64,000 bases of DNA from Flavobacteriaceae bacterium (GTDB lineage: Bacteria > Bacteroidota > Bacteroidia > Flavobacteriales > Flavobacteriaceae). Made by a program: the position numbers and the translations under genes. Positions within the stretch are counted from its first letter, which is position 1, and each line of letters begins with the position of its first letter. The notes under the pieces were generated by a model. The model was not told where the DNA came from. It was given only the letters and a program-made list of their open reading frames with translations, and made no database searches. Of this stretch, positions 1 to 8,230 are shown piece after piece. The stretch spans positions 13,527 through 77,526 of the forward strand of contig JAKIUU010000009.1 of NCBI GenBank assembly GCA_021647405.1, written 5' to 3'.

Positions 1-120
1 TAAATATTCTATTATTTCGGTTTGTGGTGTGATGGGATATCCAAAATAAGCATCAGCGCCAGCGCGAATAGTAGCTTCGGCTAAGGCTTCATTACCTTTC
101 ATCAATTTCAATTCAGACAT
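1..120 (-). CDS. 2-oxoacid:ferredoxin oxidoreductase alpha subunit, N-terminal fragment (VorB/KorA type)
   Basis: Reading the minus strand from the ATG at 118-120 gives 40 residues before the window edge cuts the gene. The fragment contains MKGNEALAEA and GYPITPQTE, which match the start of the alpha subunit of the 2-oxoglutarate/2-oxoisovalerate:ferredoxin oxidoreductase family. That enzyme converts a 2-oxoacid to an acyl-CoA with ferredoxin as electron acceptor, in the cytoplasm. It lies 18 nt after the small ferredoxin gene, in the delta-then-alpha order usual for these operons; the TPP-binding subunit should follow outside the window. The fragment cannot tell a VOR from a KOR enzyme. Confidence 0.85.
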   Translation of the reverse strand, partial: MSELKLMKGNEALAEATIRAGADAYFGYPITPQTEIIEYL

Positions 121-138
121 TTCAATATTTTTTTTAAA

Positions 139-369
139 TTAAGCAGACACCTTAACTCTGTAAACAGACAATGCTCTATCTGGACAAACAATGGCGCAGT
201 TTGTACATCCTGTACAAGCCTCTGGTTTATCCATATAAGCATAATGATACCCTTTGCGGTTAACCTCTTTTGACATTTTAATTACATTTTCCAGACAAAC
301 GGGCATACATACCTCACAACCTTTACAAGTTTCAGTATCTACCACAATTGCGCCTTGAACTTTTGCCAT
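139..369 (-). CDS. 2x[4Fe-4S] ferredoxin, delta subunit of 2-oxoacid:ferredoxin oxidoreductase
   Basis: A 76-residue protein with two CxxCxxCxxxC clusters: CKGCEVCMPVC at about residues 15-25 and CTGCTNCAIVC at about 52-62. The second is followed by the usual proline; the first is followed by leucine instead. Two such clusters each bind a [4Fe-4S] centre, so this is the electron-carrying delta subunit of a 2-oxoacid:ferredoxin oxidoreductase rather than a free ferredoxin, because the alpha-subunit gene starts 18 nt downstream. It acts in the cytoplasm and passes electrons from 2-oxoacid decarboxylation to ferredoxin. Confidence 0.88.
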   Translation of the reverse strand: MAKVQGAIVVDTETCKGCEVCMPVCLENVIKMSKEVNRKGYHYAYMDKPEACTGCTNCAIVCPDRALSVYRVKVSA

Positions 370-502
370 ATCAATAAATTTAAGTATAAATAGTGTAGTG
401 TAATTTAACTATCCTCAAAATTAGTATATATTTTTTGCATAAAATATGATAATTATCAACCTCTACTAATTATATTATAAAATTTATCTGTGAGATTAGT
501 TT

Positions 503-542
503 ACACAAAAAAAGCCTCCTAATTAGGAGGCTTTTTTTGTGT
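503..542 (-). terminator. Perfect 40-nt palindromic terminator
   Basis: Positions 503-522 and 523-542 are exact reverse complements. The GC-rich stem core is GCCTCC/GGAGGC, flanked by runs of seven A and seven T. It lies just downstream of the E1 fusion gene on the minus strand. It could also act on plus-strand transcription. Confidence 0.85.
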
Positions 543-567
543 GGTTATTTTAAATTTAACAGGTAAA

Positions 568-3018
568 TTAATACAGTTTTTTATATTTTAAAGGATTGGC
601 CTCATTCATTATGGCATAAATAGTTTCAAAAATATCTTCAGCATTTGGTTTTGAAAAATAATCGCCATCTGTACCATAAGCAGCTCTGTGTGGTTGTGCT
701 GTTAAAGTAATGGGTTTGCTGTCTAAATACTGATAGGCATTCTGTTTCTCTAAAATCTCTTGTAATAAATAGGCCGAAGCACCTCCTGGTACATCTTCGT
801 CAATAATAATGAGCCTGTTTGTTTTTTGAACGCTTTTAACACAATCGTGGTTTAAATCGAAAGGCAATAAACTTTGTGCATCAATAATTTCTATATCGAT
901 GGCCACCTGATTTAAATCGGCAATAACATCTTCTACAATTTTTAAAGTTGAGCCATAAGAAACAACCGTTATATCAGTGCCCTTTTTAACTGTTTCGACC
1001 ACACCAATTGGGGTTTTAAATTCGCCCAAATTAAGCGGTTTTTTTTCTTTAATACGGTAGCCATTTAAATTTTCAACTATTAAAGCAGGTTCATCACAAG
1101 CCAATAAAGTATTATAAAACCCCGCAGCTTTAGTCATGTTTCTCGGTACTAAAATATTTATACCGCGCAACAAATGAATTAATGCCCCCATAGGAGAACC
1201 CGAATGCCAGATACCTTCTAATCTATGGCCCCGTGTTCTGATAATTAGCGGTGCTTTTTGCTTGCCAACCGTTCTGTAATGAAGGGTTGCCAAATCGTCG
1301 CTCATTATTTGTAATGCGTAAAGTAAATAATCTAAATATTGAATTTCTGCAATGGGGCGCAAGCCTCTTAGTGCCATACCAATACCCTGACCTAAAATAG
1401 TAGCCTCTCTAATGCCTGTGTCAGAAACACGCATTTTACCATATTTTTGTTGTAGCCCTACCAATCCTTGATTTACATCGCCTATATTACCTGCATCTTC
1501 ACCAAAAATAAAGATATTTTTATTTTTAGAAAACAGGACGTCAAAATTATCTTTTAAAATTATTCTGCCATCAACTAAAGCACTGCCGTCATTATAAATA
1601 GGCAAAACTTCTTTAACAAGCGATGCCCTTTTATGGGTGTCGCTATAGAGATGTGAACTAAATTTTGGTTGCTCTACTTTTATACAGTTTAAAATCCAAT
1701 TTTGTAATTCCTCTCTCTCTAAAGAATCTTCATTTCTAACATAAACAAGAACTTTTCTTGCAGTCATAAGAATATCTTTAACAACTGGATTGGAAACCAA
1801 AGACAGATCGTTTCTTAATTTAAGTATAAAAGCTTTGTTTTTACTTTTTTCCGAGAGATTTGAAAGCAACTGAATAATGGTTTTCTTTTGTTCTACAATT
1901 GGATTTTGTAGGGCATTCCACGCTTCTCTTTTAGCCAAATTCACTTCTCTTTTAGCCTTTTTTTCAATCTCAATAAGTTCTGCTTCAGAATCTATAAATT
2001 TAAGACTGTTGTTGTCTTCGTCTTTTAATTCAAAATCAATAATCCACTCGCGCATTTTTAAGATACAATCATTCTCTTTCTCCCAATCTAAACGCTCTTT
2101 GCTTTTGTATCTTTCGTGAGAGCCTGATGTTGAATGGCCTTGGGGCTGTGTTAAATCGGTTACATGTATTAATACAGGAACATGTTCTTGACGTGCCACT
2201 TTAGCGGCTTTATTATACACATCGATTAATTGTGGATACTCCCATCCTTTTACAACAAAAATTTCAAAGCCTTTTGCCTCTTCATCACGTTGGAATCCAC
2301 TCAAAATTTCAGAAATACTTTCTTTTGTTGTTTGAAATTTGGCAGGGACAGAAATGCCATAAGCATCGTCCCAAACACTTACAACCATAGGTACTTGCAA
2401 AACACCAGCCGCATTTATTGTTTCAAAAAATACCCCTTCAGAAGTACTGGCGTTGCCAATAGTTCCCCAAGAAATTTCGTTGCCATTTTTAGAAAATTTT
2501 TCATCCTTTAAATTGGGCAAACGGCGGTACATTTTCGAGGCATAAGCAATGCCCAACATGCGTGGCATTTGACTCGCCGTTGGCGAAATATCGCCACTTG
2601 AATTGTATTGCTCTGTTAAATTTTTAAAATTGCCTTTTTCATCCAAACTATGGGTGGTAAAATGCCCACCCATTTGACGGCCACCAGACATTGGATCTGC
2701 TTCAATATCAGGGTGTGCATATAAACCCGCAAAAAATTGCCGGGGTGTCAATTCGCCAATAGCCATCATAAATGTTTGATCGCGATAATAGCCAGACCTG
2801 AAATCGCCTTTTTTAAAGGCTTTGGCCATTGCCAATTGTGGCACTTCTTTTCCGTCGCCAAATATGCCAAATTTTGCTTTTCCCATCAAAACCTCTCTGC
2901 GGCCCAAAAGACTGCACTCCCTACTAATTACAGCGATTTTATAATCGTGTAAAACCTCTTTTTTGAATTGGTTAAAGGAGAGCTCTTTTTGACTTGTAGC
3001 AGAAGATTTTATATCCAT
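568..3018 (-). CDS. Fused 2-oxoacid dehydrogenase E1 alpha-beta (branched-chain type)
   Basis: An 816-residue thiamine-diphosphate enzyme carrying both E1 halves on one chain. The alpha-like domain is roughly residues 40-350 and the beta-like transketolase domain roughly 490-800, joined by a charged helical linker of about 130 residues. The cofactor motif is visible but atypical: the canonical GDG-x26-NN reads GNA (188-190), 26 residues, then DD (217-218). The beta half shows GEDAGNIGDVNQG and a transketolase C-terminal domain. E1 decarboxylates a 2-oxoacid and hands the acyl group to a lipoyl E2; no E2 or E3 gene is nearby, so they must be encoded elsewhere. Fused E1 proteins of this length are common in Bacteroidetes. 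The substrate is probably branched-chain 2-oxoacids, by similarity only. A TATATTTG box lies 20 nt upstream and a strong terminator follows. Confidence 0.85.
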   Translation of the reverse strand: MDIKSSATSQKELSFNQFKKEVLHDYKIAVISRECSLLGRREVLMGKAKFGIFGDGKEVPQLAMAKAFKKGDFRSGYYRDQTFMMAIGELTPRQFFAGLYAHPDIEADPMSGGRQMGGHFTTHSLDEKGNFKNLTEQYNSSGDISPTASQMPRMLGIAYASKMYRRLPNLKDEKFSKNGNEISWGTIGNASTSEGVFFETINAAGVLQVPMVVSVWDDAYGISVPAKFQTTKESISEILSGFQRDEEAKGFEIFVVKGWEYPQLIDVYNKAAKVARQEHVPVLIHVTDLTQPQGHSTSGSHERYKSKERLDWEKENDCILKMREWIIDFELKDEDNNSLKFIDSEAELIEIEKKAKREVNLAKREAWNALQNPIVEQKKTIIQLLSNLSEKSKNKAFILKLRNDLSLVSNPVVKDILMTARKVLVYVRNEDSLEREELQNWILNCIKVEQPKFSSHLYSDTHKRASLVKEVLPIYNDGSALVDGRIILKDNFDVLFSKNKNIFIFGEDAGNIGDVNQGLVGLQQKYGKMRVSDTGIREATILGQGIGMALRGLRPIAEIQYLDYLLYALQIMSDDLATLHYRTVGKQKAPLIIRTRGHRLEGIWHSGSPMGALIHLLRGINILVPRNMTKAAGFYNTLLACDEPALIVENLNGYRIKEKKPLNLGEFKTPIGVVETVKKGTDITVVSYGSTLKIVEDVIADLNQVAIDIEIIDAQSLLPFDLNHDCVKSVQKTNRLIIIDEDVPGGASAYLLQEILEKQNAYQYLDSKPITLTAQPHRAAYGTDGDYFSKPNAEDIFETIYAIMNEANPLKYKKLY

Positions 3019-3038
3019 GTAGCATTTTTTTAGTTTTG

Positions 3039-3046
3039 CAAATATA
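3039..3046 (-). promoter_or_regulatory. -7 box TATATTTG for the E1 fusion gene
   Basis: The minus strand reads TATATTTG, a full match to the Bacteroidetes TAnnTTTG element. It ends 20 nt before the ATG at 3018. No clear -33 TTG is visible at the expected distance. Confidence 0.6.
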
Positions 3047-3195
3047 CGGCTTTTTGATAAGTCTTTAAGTTAAAAATTAGCCAACAAATCTTGTAAATAA
3101 TACCCTGACTTAAATCAAATAAAAATAAAAAAACACCCTAAAAATTAATATTTATTCTGTTAATTTGAATACTCTAAAAACATTTATTTAAATCT

Positions 3196-3930
3196 ATGGA
3201 GATTTTAGGAATAGATATAGGCGGTTCGGGTATTAAGGGAGCTATCGTTAACTTAAACACTGGGCAATTTGTTTCAGAAAGACACCGTATTCCAACACCA
3301 AAACCTGCTACACCTCAAGTTATGGCCAATACAATTAAAGAACTTGTTGCCTTTTTTAATTGGCAAGGGGCTGTTGGCTGTGGGTTTCCCACAATAATTT
3401 CAGACGGTACGTGTATGGGTTACGGAAATTTACACGAAGATTGGGTAGGTGTTAATACTGCCAAGCTTTTTAAAAATGCCACAGGCTTGGATTTTACAGT
3501 CATTAACGATGCTGATGCCGCTGGTTTGGCCGAAATGAATTTTGGTGCGGGAAAAGGTAAAAAAGGGCTGGTTTTAACCATAACAGTTGGTACGGGTATA
3601 GGCTCTGGTGCCTTTTTTAACGGAGAGCTCTTACCTAATTTTGAATTGGGGCAATTGCTTTATAAAAATGGCAAATTGATAGAGCTCTACGCCTCTGATG
3701 CCGCAAGAAAACGCGAAGACTTAAACTATAAAAGATGGGGGAAGCGCTTTAATTTTTTTTTAAATTACATACACACAATTGTGGCGCCAAGTCTTATTAT
3801 TTTAGGCGGTGGTATTAGCAATAAATTTTATAAATACGAAAAGTATCTCGATTCAAAAACACCCATTTTAATTGCCAAAGCCCAAAATAATGCGGGTATT
3901 ATTGGCGCAGCTATTGCGGGTGGAAGGTAG
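3196..3930 (+). CDS. ppgK: ROK-family polyphosphate glucokinase
   Basis: A 244-residue ROK-family sugar kinase. The N-terminus GIDIGGSGIKGA is the phosphate-binding loop of the actin-like ATPase fold; the C-terminal half has VINDADAAGLAE (substrate aspartate region), a GTGIGSGAF glycine loop and IILGGGISNKF. Length and these motifs match strictly or partly polyphosphate-dependent glucokinases (PpgK), which phosphorylate glucose with polyphosphate or ATP in the cytoplasm. The zinc-finger cysteines of repressor-type ROK proteins are absent, and there is no DNA-binding domain. It stands alone, divergent from the E1 gene. Phosphoryl-donor preference cannot be decided from sequence alone. Confidence 0.82.
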   Translation: MEILGIDIGGSGIKGAIVNLNTGQFVSERHRIPTPKPATPQVMANTIKELVAFFNWQGAVGCGFPTIISDGTCMGYGNLHEDWVGVNTAKLFKNATGLDFTVINDADAAGLAEMNFGAGKGKKGLVLTITVGTGIGSGAFFNGELLPNFELGQLLYKNGKLIELYASDAARKREDLNYKRWGKRFNFFLNYIHTIVAPSLIILGGGISNKFYKYEKYLDSKTPILIAKAQNNAGIIGAAIAGGR

Positions 3931-4201
3931 CGTTTTTAAGCAAATACAAACCGAGTAGAATTTTGAAAGTAGAGACTTGTTCTAGCAATTAATTTTAAAT
4001 GGTGTTGAATGCTTCCGCTTTGTCATTTTTAAGATTAATTACTGGTGCTTTTTATTCCAAAATGCAATAGATGATGCTGTTAAAAAGACAATCAAAATAA
4101 GATTTAGAAATCTGGCACAAATTATAATCTACAAATTATGTTTTCCCGATTTGAGTCCGAGTAAATTTCAACTTATTGGGGGCTAAACTACCCACAATGA
4201 A
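3931..4201. other. Intergenic left edge of the defence island
   Basis: About 270 nt between the glucokinase and fic stop codons. No plausible ORF, tRNA or strong terminator was seen. On the minus strand a short hairpin spans the fic stop codon: ACCCAACAA at 4210-4218 and TTGTGGGT near 4189-4196, with a one-base bulge. ACCCAAC fits the attC half-site RYYYAAC, but no partner GTTRRRY was found downstream. Confidence 0.4.
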
Positions 4202-5173
4202 TTATAACCGTTGTTGGGTACTTTTAATTTTGTATTTAGTTTTATTTTTTTCTCCAATTTTAGAAAATAATTTCAATTCAACTCCTTTGTTCAAATCCCT
4301 ACTTGCTGTAGCAGATGAAATATCTTTAAAAGTTTCCATATAGTTTCTCCTTGTAAACTCATTCTTATTTTTTTCGATAAAATAATTTAACCTTTCGATT
4401 TGAGTTAATTTTTTTGTTCCGAAATTTAAGGTATGCTCAAGAGAATTGTCAATGATGTTTAACATATATTCAATAAAAACTGTTGATTTTCCTTGTTTGT
4501 CACTTTTGGATAATGCGTTGTAATATTTTTTTTGAGATTTGCTAATTAGAGTTTCTAAAGAAATGAATTCAAATACGGAATATTCATTTTTCAAGATTAG
4601 TGTTTGCCAAAGTCTCCCCATTCTCCCGTTACCATCCATAAATGGATGAATAAATTCCATTTCATAATGAAACACACAACTTTTGATTAAATCCAATTCA
4701 TTTTTATTTTTTAGATATTTAAATAAATCTTTCATTAGGTATGGTACGTTTTCATGCGGCGGAGCAACATGTTCAACTTTACTTCCTTTTACAATTCCTA
4801 CGCCTTGTTTTCTGTAGTTACCAGGTTTTTCGATTAGGTTTTGCATTAAATATTTGTGAGCCTTTAAAAAATCCTTTTCAGATTGAAAATTAAAATTGTT
4901 CAAGTTTTCATAAACATCTATTGCGTTTAATACTTCTGTAATGTCCTTTTTTGGACCAATTACTCTTCGTTTTTCGAGAATTGCAGTTATTTGTTCTTCT
5001 GATAAAGTATTCCCTTCAATTTTTAAAGAATTATGAATTGTTTTAATTCTGTTCTGTTTTCTCAGTAGAGGGGAGGGTTTGTCCAGTAAGTTTGCATTAA
5101 TTTCTCCTATTTTTACTGAAATAGAAGTCACAAGTTTTAAAATTTTAGAAGTTATATTGTAAGGAGACTTCAT
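4202..5173 (-). CDS. Fic-domain AMPylase with N-terminal inhibitory motif and C-terminal winged helix
   Basis: A 323-residue Fic protein. The catalytic motif HPFMDGNGRMGR is at 176-187, with catalytic His176. The inhibitory-helix motif [S/T]xxxE[G/N] is present as SLKIEG at 49-54, which places it in class II (inhibitor on the N-terminal side of the same chain). Such enzymes transfer AMP to Ser/Thr/Tyr hydroxyls of target proteins; the target here is unknown. The C-terminal 80 residues (about 240-320) look like a winged helix (FTRRNYMETF, SSATASRDL), so the protein may bind DNA. Two tandem TGATAGTATCA palindromes cover its start codon, suggesting autoregulation. No separate antitoxin gene accompanies it. 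The ATG at 5173 agrees with the preceding GGAG-like context being absent, so the start is only moderately secure. Confidence 0.88.
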   Translation of the reverse strand: MKSPYNITSKILKLVTSISVKIGEINANLLDKPSPLLRKQNRIKTIHNSLKIEGNTLSEEQITAILEKRRVIGPKKDITEVLNAIDVYENLNNFNFQSEKDFLKAHKYLMQNLIEKPGNYRKQGVGIVKGSKVEHVAPPHENVPYLMKDLFKYLKNKNELDLIKSCVFHYEMEFIHPFMDGNGRMGRLWQTLILKNEYSVFEFISLETLISKSQKKYYNALSKSDKQGKSTVFIEYMLNIIDNSLEHTLNFGTKKLTQIERLNYFIEKNKNEFTRRNYMETFKDISSATASRDLNKGVELKLFSKIGEKNKTKYKIKSTQQRL

Positions 5174-5174
5174 T

Positions 5175-5198
5175 TGATAGTATCATTTGATAGTATCA
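5175..5198 (-). promoter_or_regulatory. Two tandem palindromic operators at the fic start
   Basis: The 11-nt palindrome TGATAGTATCA occurs at 5175-5185 and again at 5188-5198. Both lie inside a 13-nt perfect tandem repeat (5172-5184 and 5185-5197). The first copy directly abuts the fic ATG (5171-5173). Spacing of 13 nt and perfect identity suggest a dimeric DNA-binding protein. The Fic winged helix is the obvious candidate, which is inference. Confidence 0.6.
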
Positions 5199-5250
5199 AA
5201 AGTAGTTTATTTTTCGATATTTTCAATTGAAACCAGAATGTTTTTATTGT

Positions 5251-5381
5251 GCCCAACGTTTTGTATAAGAATAGTAGCCGATTTCGGAAGTAGATTTTTT
5301 CTATTTACTACTAATATTATTGCGGACTACAACGTTCATATTTACTACTATTTCGGCTATTATTTTTATACTTTGTTAGGT
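5251..5381. repeat. attC-like imperfect hairpin element
   Basis: The element starts with GCCCAAC (5251-5257), fitting RYYYAAC, and ends with GTTAGGT (5375-5381), fitting GTTRRRY. The inner arms 5255-5281 and 5353-5377 pair over about 24 nt with a few mismatches; they share GTATAA, AATAGTAGCCGA and TCGGCTATTATT. The length of 131 nt and end motifs are those of integron attC recombination sites. No integrase gene is in the window, so this would be an orphan site. It lies between fic and hsdM. Confidence 0.55.
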
Positions 5382-5420
5382 GCTGGCTTTCTTTCCGCAA
5401 ACTTGCTAGCGTTGGCGTGA

Positions 5421-5468
5421 AAGCTCTTTTAAATTTGTGAGGCACGAGCAAACTTTAAATGTGCTTGA
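5421..5468. repeat. Left copy of island-flanking hairpin
   Basis: AAGCTCTTTT (5421-5430) and AAATGTGCTTGA (5457-5468) form the outer arms of an imperfect hairpin. The inner arms AAATTTG and CAAACTTT also pair. The same outer arms recur at 12727-12786, with different inner arms that still pair. The element ends 23 nt before the hsdM stop codon. Confidence 0.55.
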
Positions 5469-5490
5469 ACTTGCGTTGGCAATCCTCCGT

Positions 5491-7092
5491 TCAAATTGTT
5501 TTCAGTCCTAATTCCTTTAAATATTTATTGTGTTCATTCAGTGATTTAGTCGCTTTCTTTTCTATTTCTGTCAATTTTTTATTCACTTCTTCTAAATCAA
5601 TGATTGGCTCCGGTTTTGCTGTACTTACATATCTAGAAATGTTTAGATTAAAATCATTCTTTTCAATTTCTTCTAAAGTCACTCTACGAGAATAACGTTC
5701 TTCTTCCTTTCTGAATTGATAAGTATCTACAATTTTTTGAATATCTTCTTCTCTCAAATGATTTTGTCGTTTTCCTTTTTGAAAATGCTCACTTGCATTT
5801 ATAAACAATATATCATCTTCTTTTTTACATTTTTTTAGCACCAAAATACTTACAGGAATACCTGTTGAGAAAAACAAGTTTGAAGGTAAGCCAATTACGG
5901 TATCAATGTTTCCGTCTTTTAATAGTTTAGTTCTTATGCGAGATTCTGCTCCGCCTCTAAACAGTACTCCGTGTGGCAAAATAATAGCCATTGTTCCTTC
6001 ATCACTTAAAAAGTGAAAACCGTGTAATAAAAAAGCAAAGTCGGCTGCTGATTTAGGTGCTAAGCCATAATCTTTAAAACGGAAATCTTCTCCCATTGTT
6101 TCTGATGGTGTCCAACGTAAACTAAATGGTGGATTGGCAACAATAGCGTCAAACTCCATTTTTTTAGCTGGATTCATTTCGTTGAGCATATCCCAATCAT
6201 TTGCTAATGAATCTCCGTGATGTATTTCAAACTCCGAATCTTTTACTCCGTGCAAGAGCATATTCATTCGTGCCAAGTTATATGTTGTTATGTTTTTTTC
6301 TTGTCCGTAAATTCTACCTACGCCATCTTTACCTACTTTTTTACGCACATTTAAGAGCAAAGAACCCGAACCACAAGCAAAATCAAATACTTTGTTTATT
6401 TTTTTCTTTTTTCCTGCTTTGGGATTTTGTCCGTCTAATACGACAATTTCCGATAGGATAGAAGACAATTCTTGTGGTGTATAAAACTCACCTGCTTTTT
6501 TACCTGAACCTGCTGCAAATTGACCAATTAAGTATTCGTATGCATCACCAAGTGTATCGGTATCTGTAGAAAAATCGGCAATTCCTTCCGCAATTTTGGT
6601 AATGATGGTACACAGTTTTTTATTTCGGGCTTCATAGTTTTTTCCTAGTTTTTCAGAATCTAGATTGATTTCAGAAAACAAGCCTTTAAAGGTACTTTCA
6701 AACGATTCGTTTTCTATGTACTTAAACCCTTGTTGTAGGGTGTCTAATAAATCGCTGTGTTGTGTACGAGCCAATTCGGAAATACTACTCCACAGAAAAT
6801 CCGGTTTTACAACATAATGTACTTTTCTACGCATTTGTTTTTCAAAGGCTTCAATGTCGTTTGGATTTTGCTCATACCAAACCAATAAAGGCGTACGATT
6901 ATCGCCTTCTTCTAATTTTGGATAGTCTGAACCTAATTCTTTTTGTACTGACGCTTCATAATTATCGGATAAATAGCGTAAAAACAGAAAGGAAAGCATA
7001 TAATCTCTAAAATCATCTGCATTCATTGCTCCTCTAAGTTCGTTGGCTATTTTCCAAAGGGTATCGCCTAATTTTTTTTGTTGTGCTGTCAT
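5491..7092 (-). CDS. hsdM: Type I restriction-modification DNA methyltransferase subunit HsdM
   Basis: A 533-residue N6-adenine methyltransferase. The N-terminal helical HsdM_N region covers about 1-150; the SAM-binding motif FACGSG is at 238-243 and the catalytic NPPF at 320-323. With HsdS it forms the M2S1 methylase that modifies adenine in a bipartite site; with HsdR it forms the restriction complex. It is the last gene of the operon and follows the prrC-like stop codon by 2 nt. The short C-terminal helical region (LEEVNKKLTEIEKKATKS) is the usual HsdS-contacting part. Length is normal and the motifs are intact, so it should be active. Confidence 0.96.
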   Translation of the reverse strand: MTAQQKKLGDTLWKIANELRGAMNADDFRDYMLSFLFLRYLSDNYEASVQKELGSDYPKLEEGDNRTPLLVWYEQNPNDIEAFEKQMRRKVHYVVKPDFLWSSISELARTQHSDLLDTLQQGFKYIENESFESTFKGLFSEINLDSEKLGKNYEARNKKLCTIITKIAEGIADFSTDTDTLGDAYEYLIGQFAAGSGKKAGEFYTPQELSSILSEIVVLDGQNPKAGKKKKINKVFDFACGSGSLLLNVRKKVGKDGVGRIYGQEKNITTYNLARMNMLLHGVKDSEFEIHHGDSLANDWDMLNEMNPAKKMEFDAIVANPPFSLRWTPSETMGEDFRFKDYGLAPKSAADFAFLLHGFHFLSDEGTMAIILPHGVLFRGGAESRIRTKLLKDGNIDTVIGLPSNLFFSTGIPVSILVLKKCKKEDDILFINASEHFQKGKRQNHLREEDIQKIVDTYQFRKEEERYSRRVTLEEIEKNDFNLNISRYVSTAKPEPIIDLEEVNKKLTEIEKKATKSLNEHNKYLKELGLKTI

Positions 7093-7094
7093 TA

Positions 7095-8228
7095 TTATGT
7101 TGTTTGTGTCGTTTCGTTAAAAATTTCAGGTAACTGAAATTCGTATTTTTCTAAAAATCCTTCTAATATTCTTTTAAACAAGTCTTTATTGTCCGTTCCC
7201 ATTTCTTGTGGGTCAAAAACGGAATATTTACCGTGACTAAAAAGGTTTAATGCCCTTTCAAAAAGCACTTCATCCTCTAAACCATTAATACATTTATCAA
7301 TTTTATCATAACCAAAAAAGCTGGCTGTTTTTTCTAAAATACTCCGCATAGCATTAAAGTGAAAAGTATAAATAGTACCCGAATCAACAACTCGTTTTAG
7401 TTCGCTAATGATAGCAATATGATGAAAAAAAGGTGTGTCTCCTGTATTTTGAAGTGCGTAATTTTGTGCATCTTTAGAATGTAAAAAATAACATTTGTTT
7501 TTTATTTTTCTTGTTAATTCGTTAAACATTACATTGAAAAAAAGACTATGATGTGTTGATATGATGGTCTTGATTTTATTATCTTCTCTTTTAATTAAAT
7601 GAGCCAAATCTGATGCTACTGAAATTACATTGTTTTCGTCTAATGATGAAATAGGGTCGTCTATATAAATGTATTTAACCCAATTATACGCTCCTGTATC
7701 ATCTTCACTATTTACTTGGTCAATAGCGAGTTCGCAAATGGCAATAAAAAAACACCAAATAAATAAATTTTCTTCTCCTCTTGATATTTTTATATTTTCT
7801 ACGGTTTCGGTGGTGTCACCTATGAGAATGGTTCTTGAAAATGTAACGGTATAATTATCATAATCTATAAAAAAATTCAAATCTACGTAGTTTTGAAAGA
7901 GTGAACCAATACGGGTTTCCATTTCCAAATCTTGCAAACCGTTAAAGAAAGCCGAATCTTTATTGAGCATTATTTTTCTGTCAGTATCGTTATCTAGGTC
8001 GTTGTTCCAAACAAAAAGGTCTTCTGTAAAGGCATTAAAATACAAAGTATCTCTATTACCATCTGTTTTACCCAATTCTTTAAAAGCCATTGACAACCTA
8101 GTTTTACCCGTACCATTATGAGCAAAGAACAAAATAAGTTCTTTTACCTTTCGGTTATTTCCTGTTAGGTCATCACGAAAGTGTTGTGCTATTTCGGCAA
8201 GGTTAGTAAAGTTGCTAATTCTATTCAT
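7095..8228 (-). CDS. prrC: PrrC-like anticodon nuclease (AAA/ABC-type NTPase plus ACNase domain)
   Basis: A 377-residue protein with an ABC-type NTPase domain: Walker A AHNGTGKT at 36-43, a signature-like SRGEE at 149-153, Walker B YIYIDD at 186-191, D-loop SSLD at 194-197 and H-loop His226. The C-terminal domain shows R295-x3-E299 and H332, 33 residues after the glutamate. This matches the Arg-Glu-His catalytic triad of Escherichia coli PrrC (R320, E324, H356). PrrC cleaves tRNA-Lys in the anticodon loop when a phage protein disturbs the type I restriction complex that keeps it silent. Length (EcoPrrC is 396 residues) and location inside an hsd operon fit. The gene lies between hsdS and hsdM with 2-nt gaps on both sides, so it is co-expressed with its presumed keeper. 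The tRNA target in this organism is unknown. Confidence 0.87.
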   Translation of the reverse strand: MNRISNFTNLAEIAQHFRDDLTGNNRKVKELILFFAHNGTGKTRLSMAFKELGKTDGNRDTLYFNAFTEDLFVWNNDLDNDTDRKIMLNKDSAFFNGLQDLEMETRIGSLFQNYVDLNFFIDYDNYTVTFSRTILIGDTTETVENIKISRGEENLFIWCFFIAICELAIDQVNSEDDTGAYNWVKYIYIDDPISSLDENNVISVASDLAHLIKREDNKIKTIISTHHSLFFNVMFNELTRKIKNKCYFLHSKDAQNYALQNTGDTPFFHHIAIISELKRVVDSGTIYTFHFNAMRSILEKTASFFGYDKIDKCINGLEDEVLFERALNLFSHGKYSVFDPQEMGTDNKDLFKRILEGFLEKYEFQLPEIFNETTQTT

Positions 8229-8230
8229 TT

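Noticed and set aside
4189..4218. Second attC-like site at the fic 3' end
   Set aside because: ACCCAAC fits one half-site, but no GTTRRRY partner or long palindrome follows on the minus strand.
5187..5420. 77-residue plus-strand ORF upstream of hsdM
   Set aside because: It spans the attC-like palindrome, has no RBS and no protein features; the region is better explained as a recombination or structural element.
7095..8228. Generic AAA ATPase or retron/Septu-type ATPase instead of PrrC
   Set aside because: The R-x3-E plus H spacing and the hsd-operon position favour the PrrC family. No HNH partner or reverse transcriptase is nearby.
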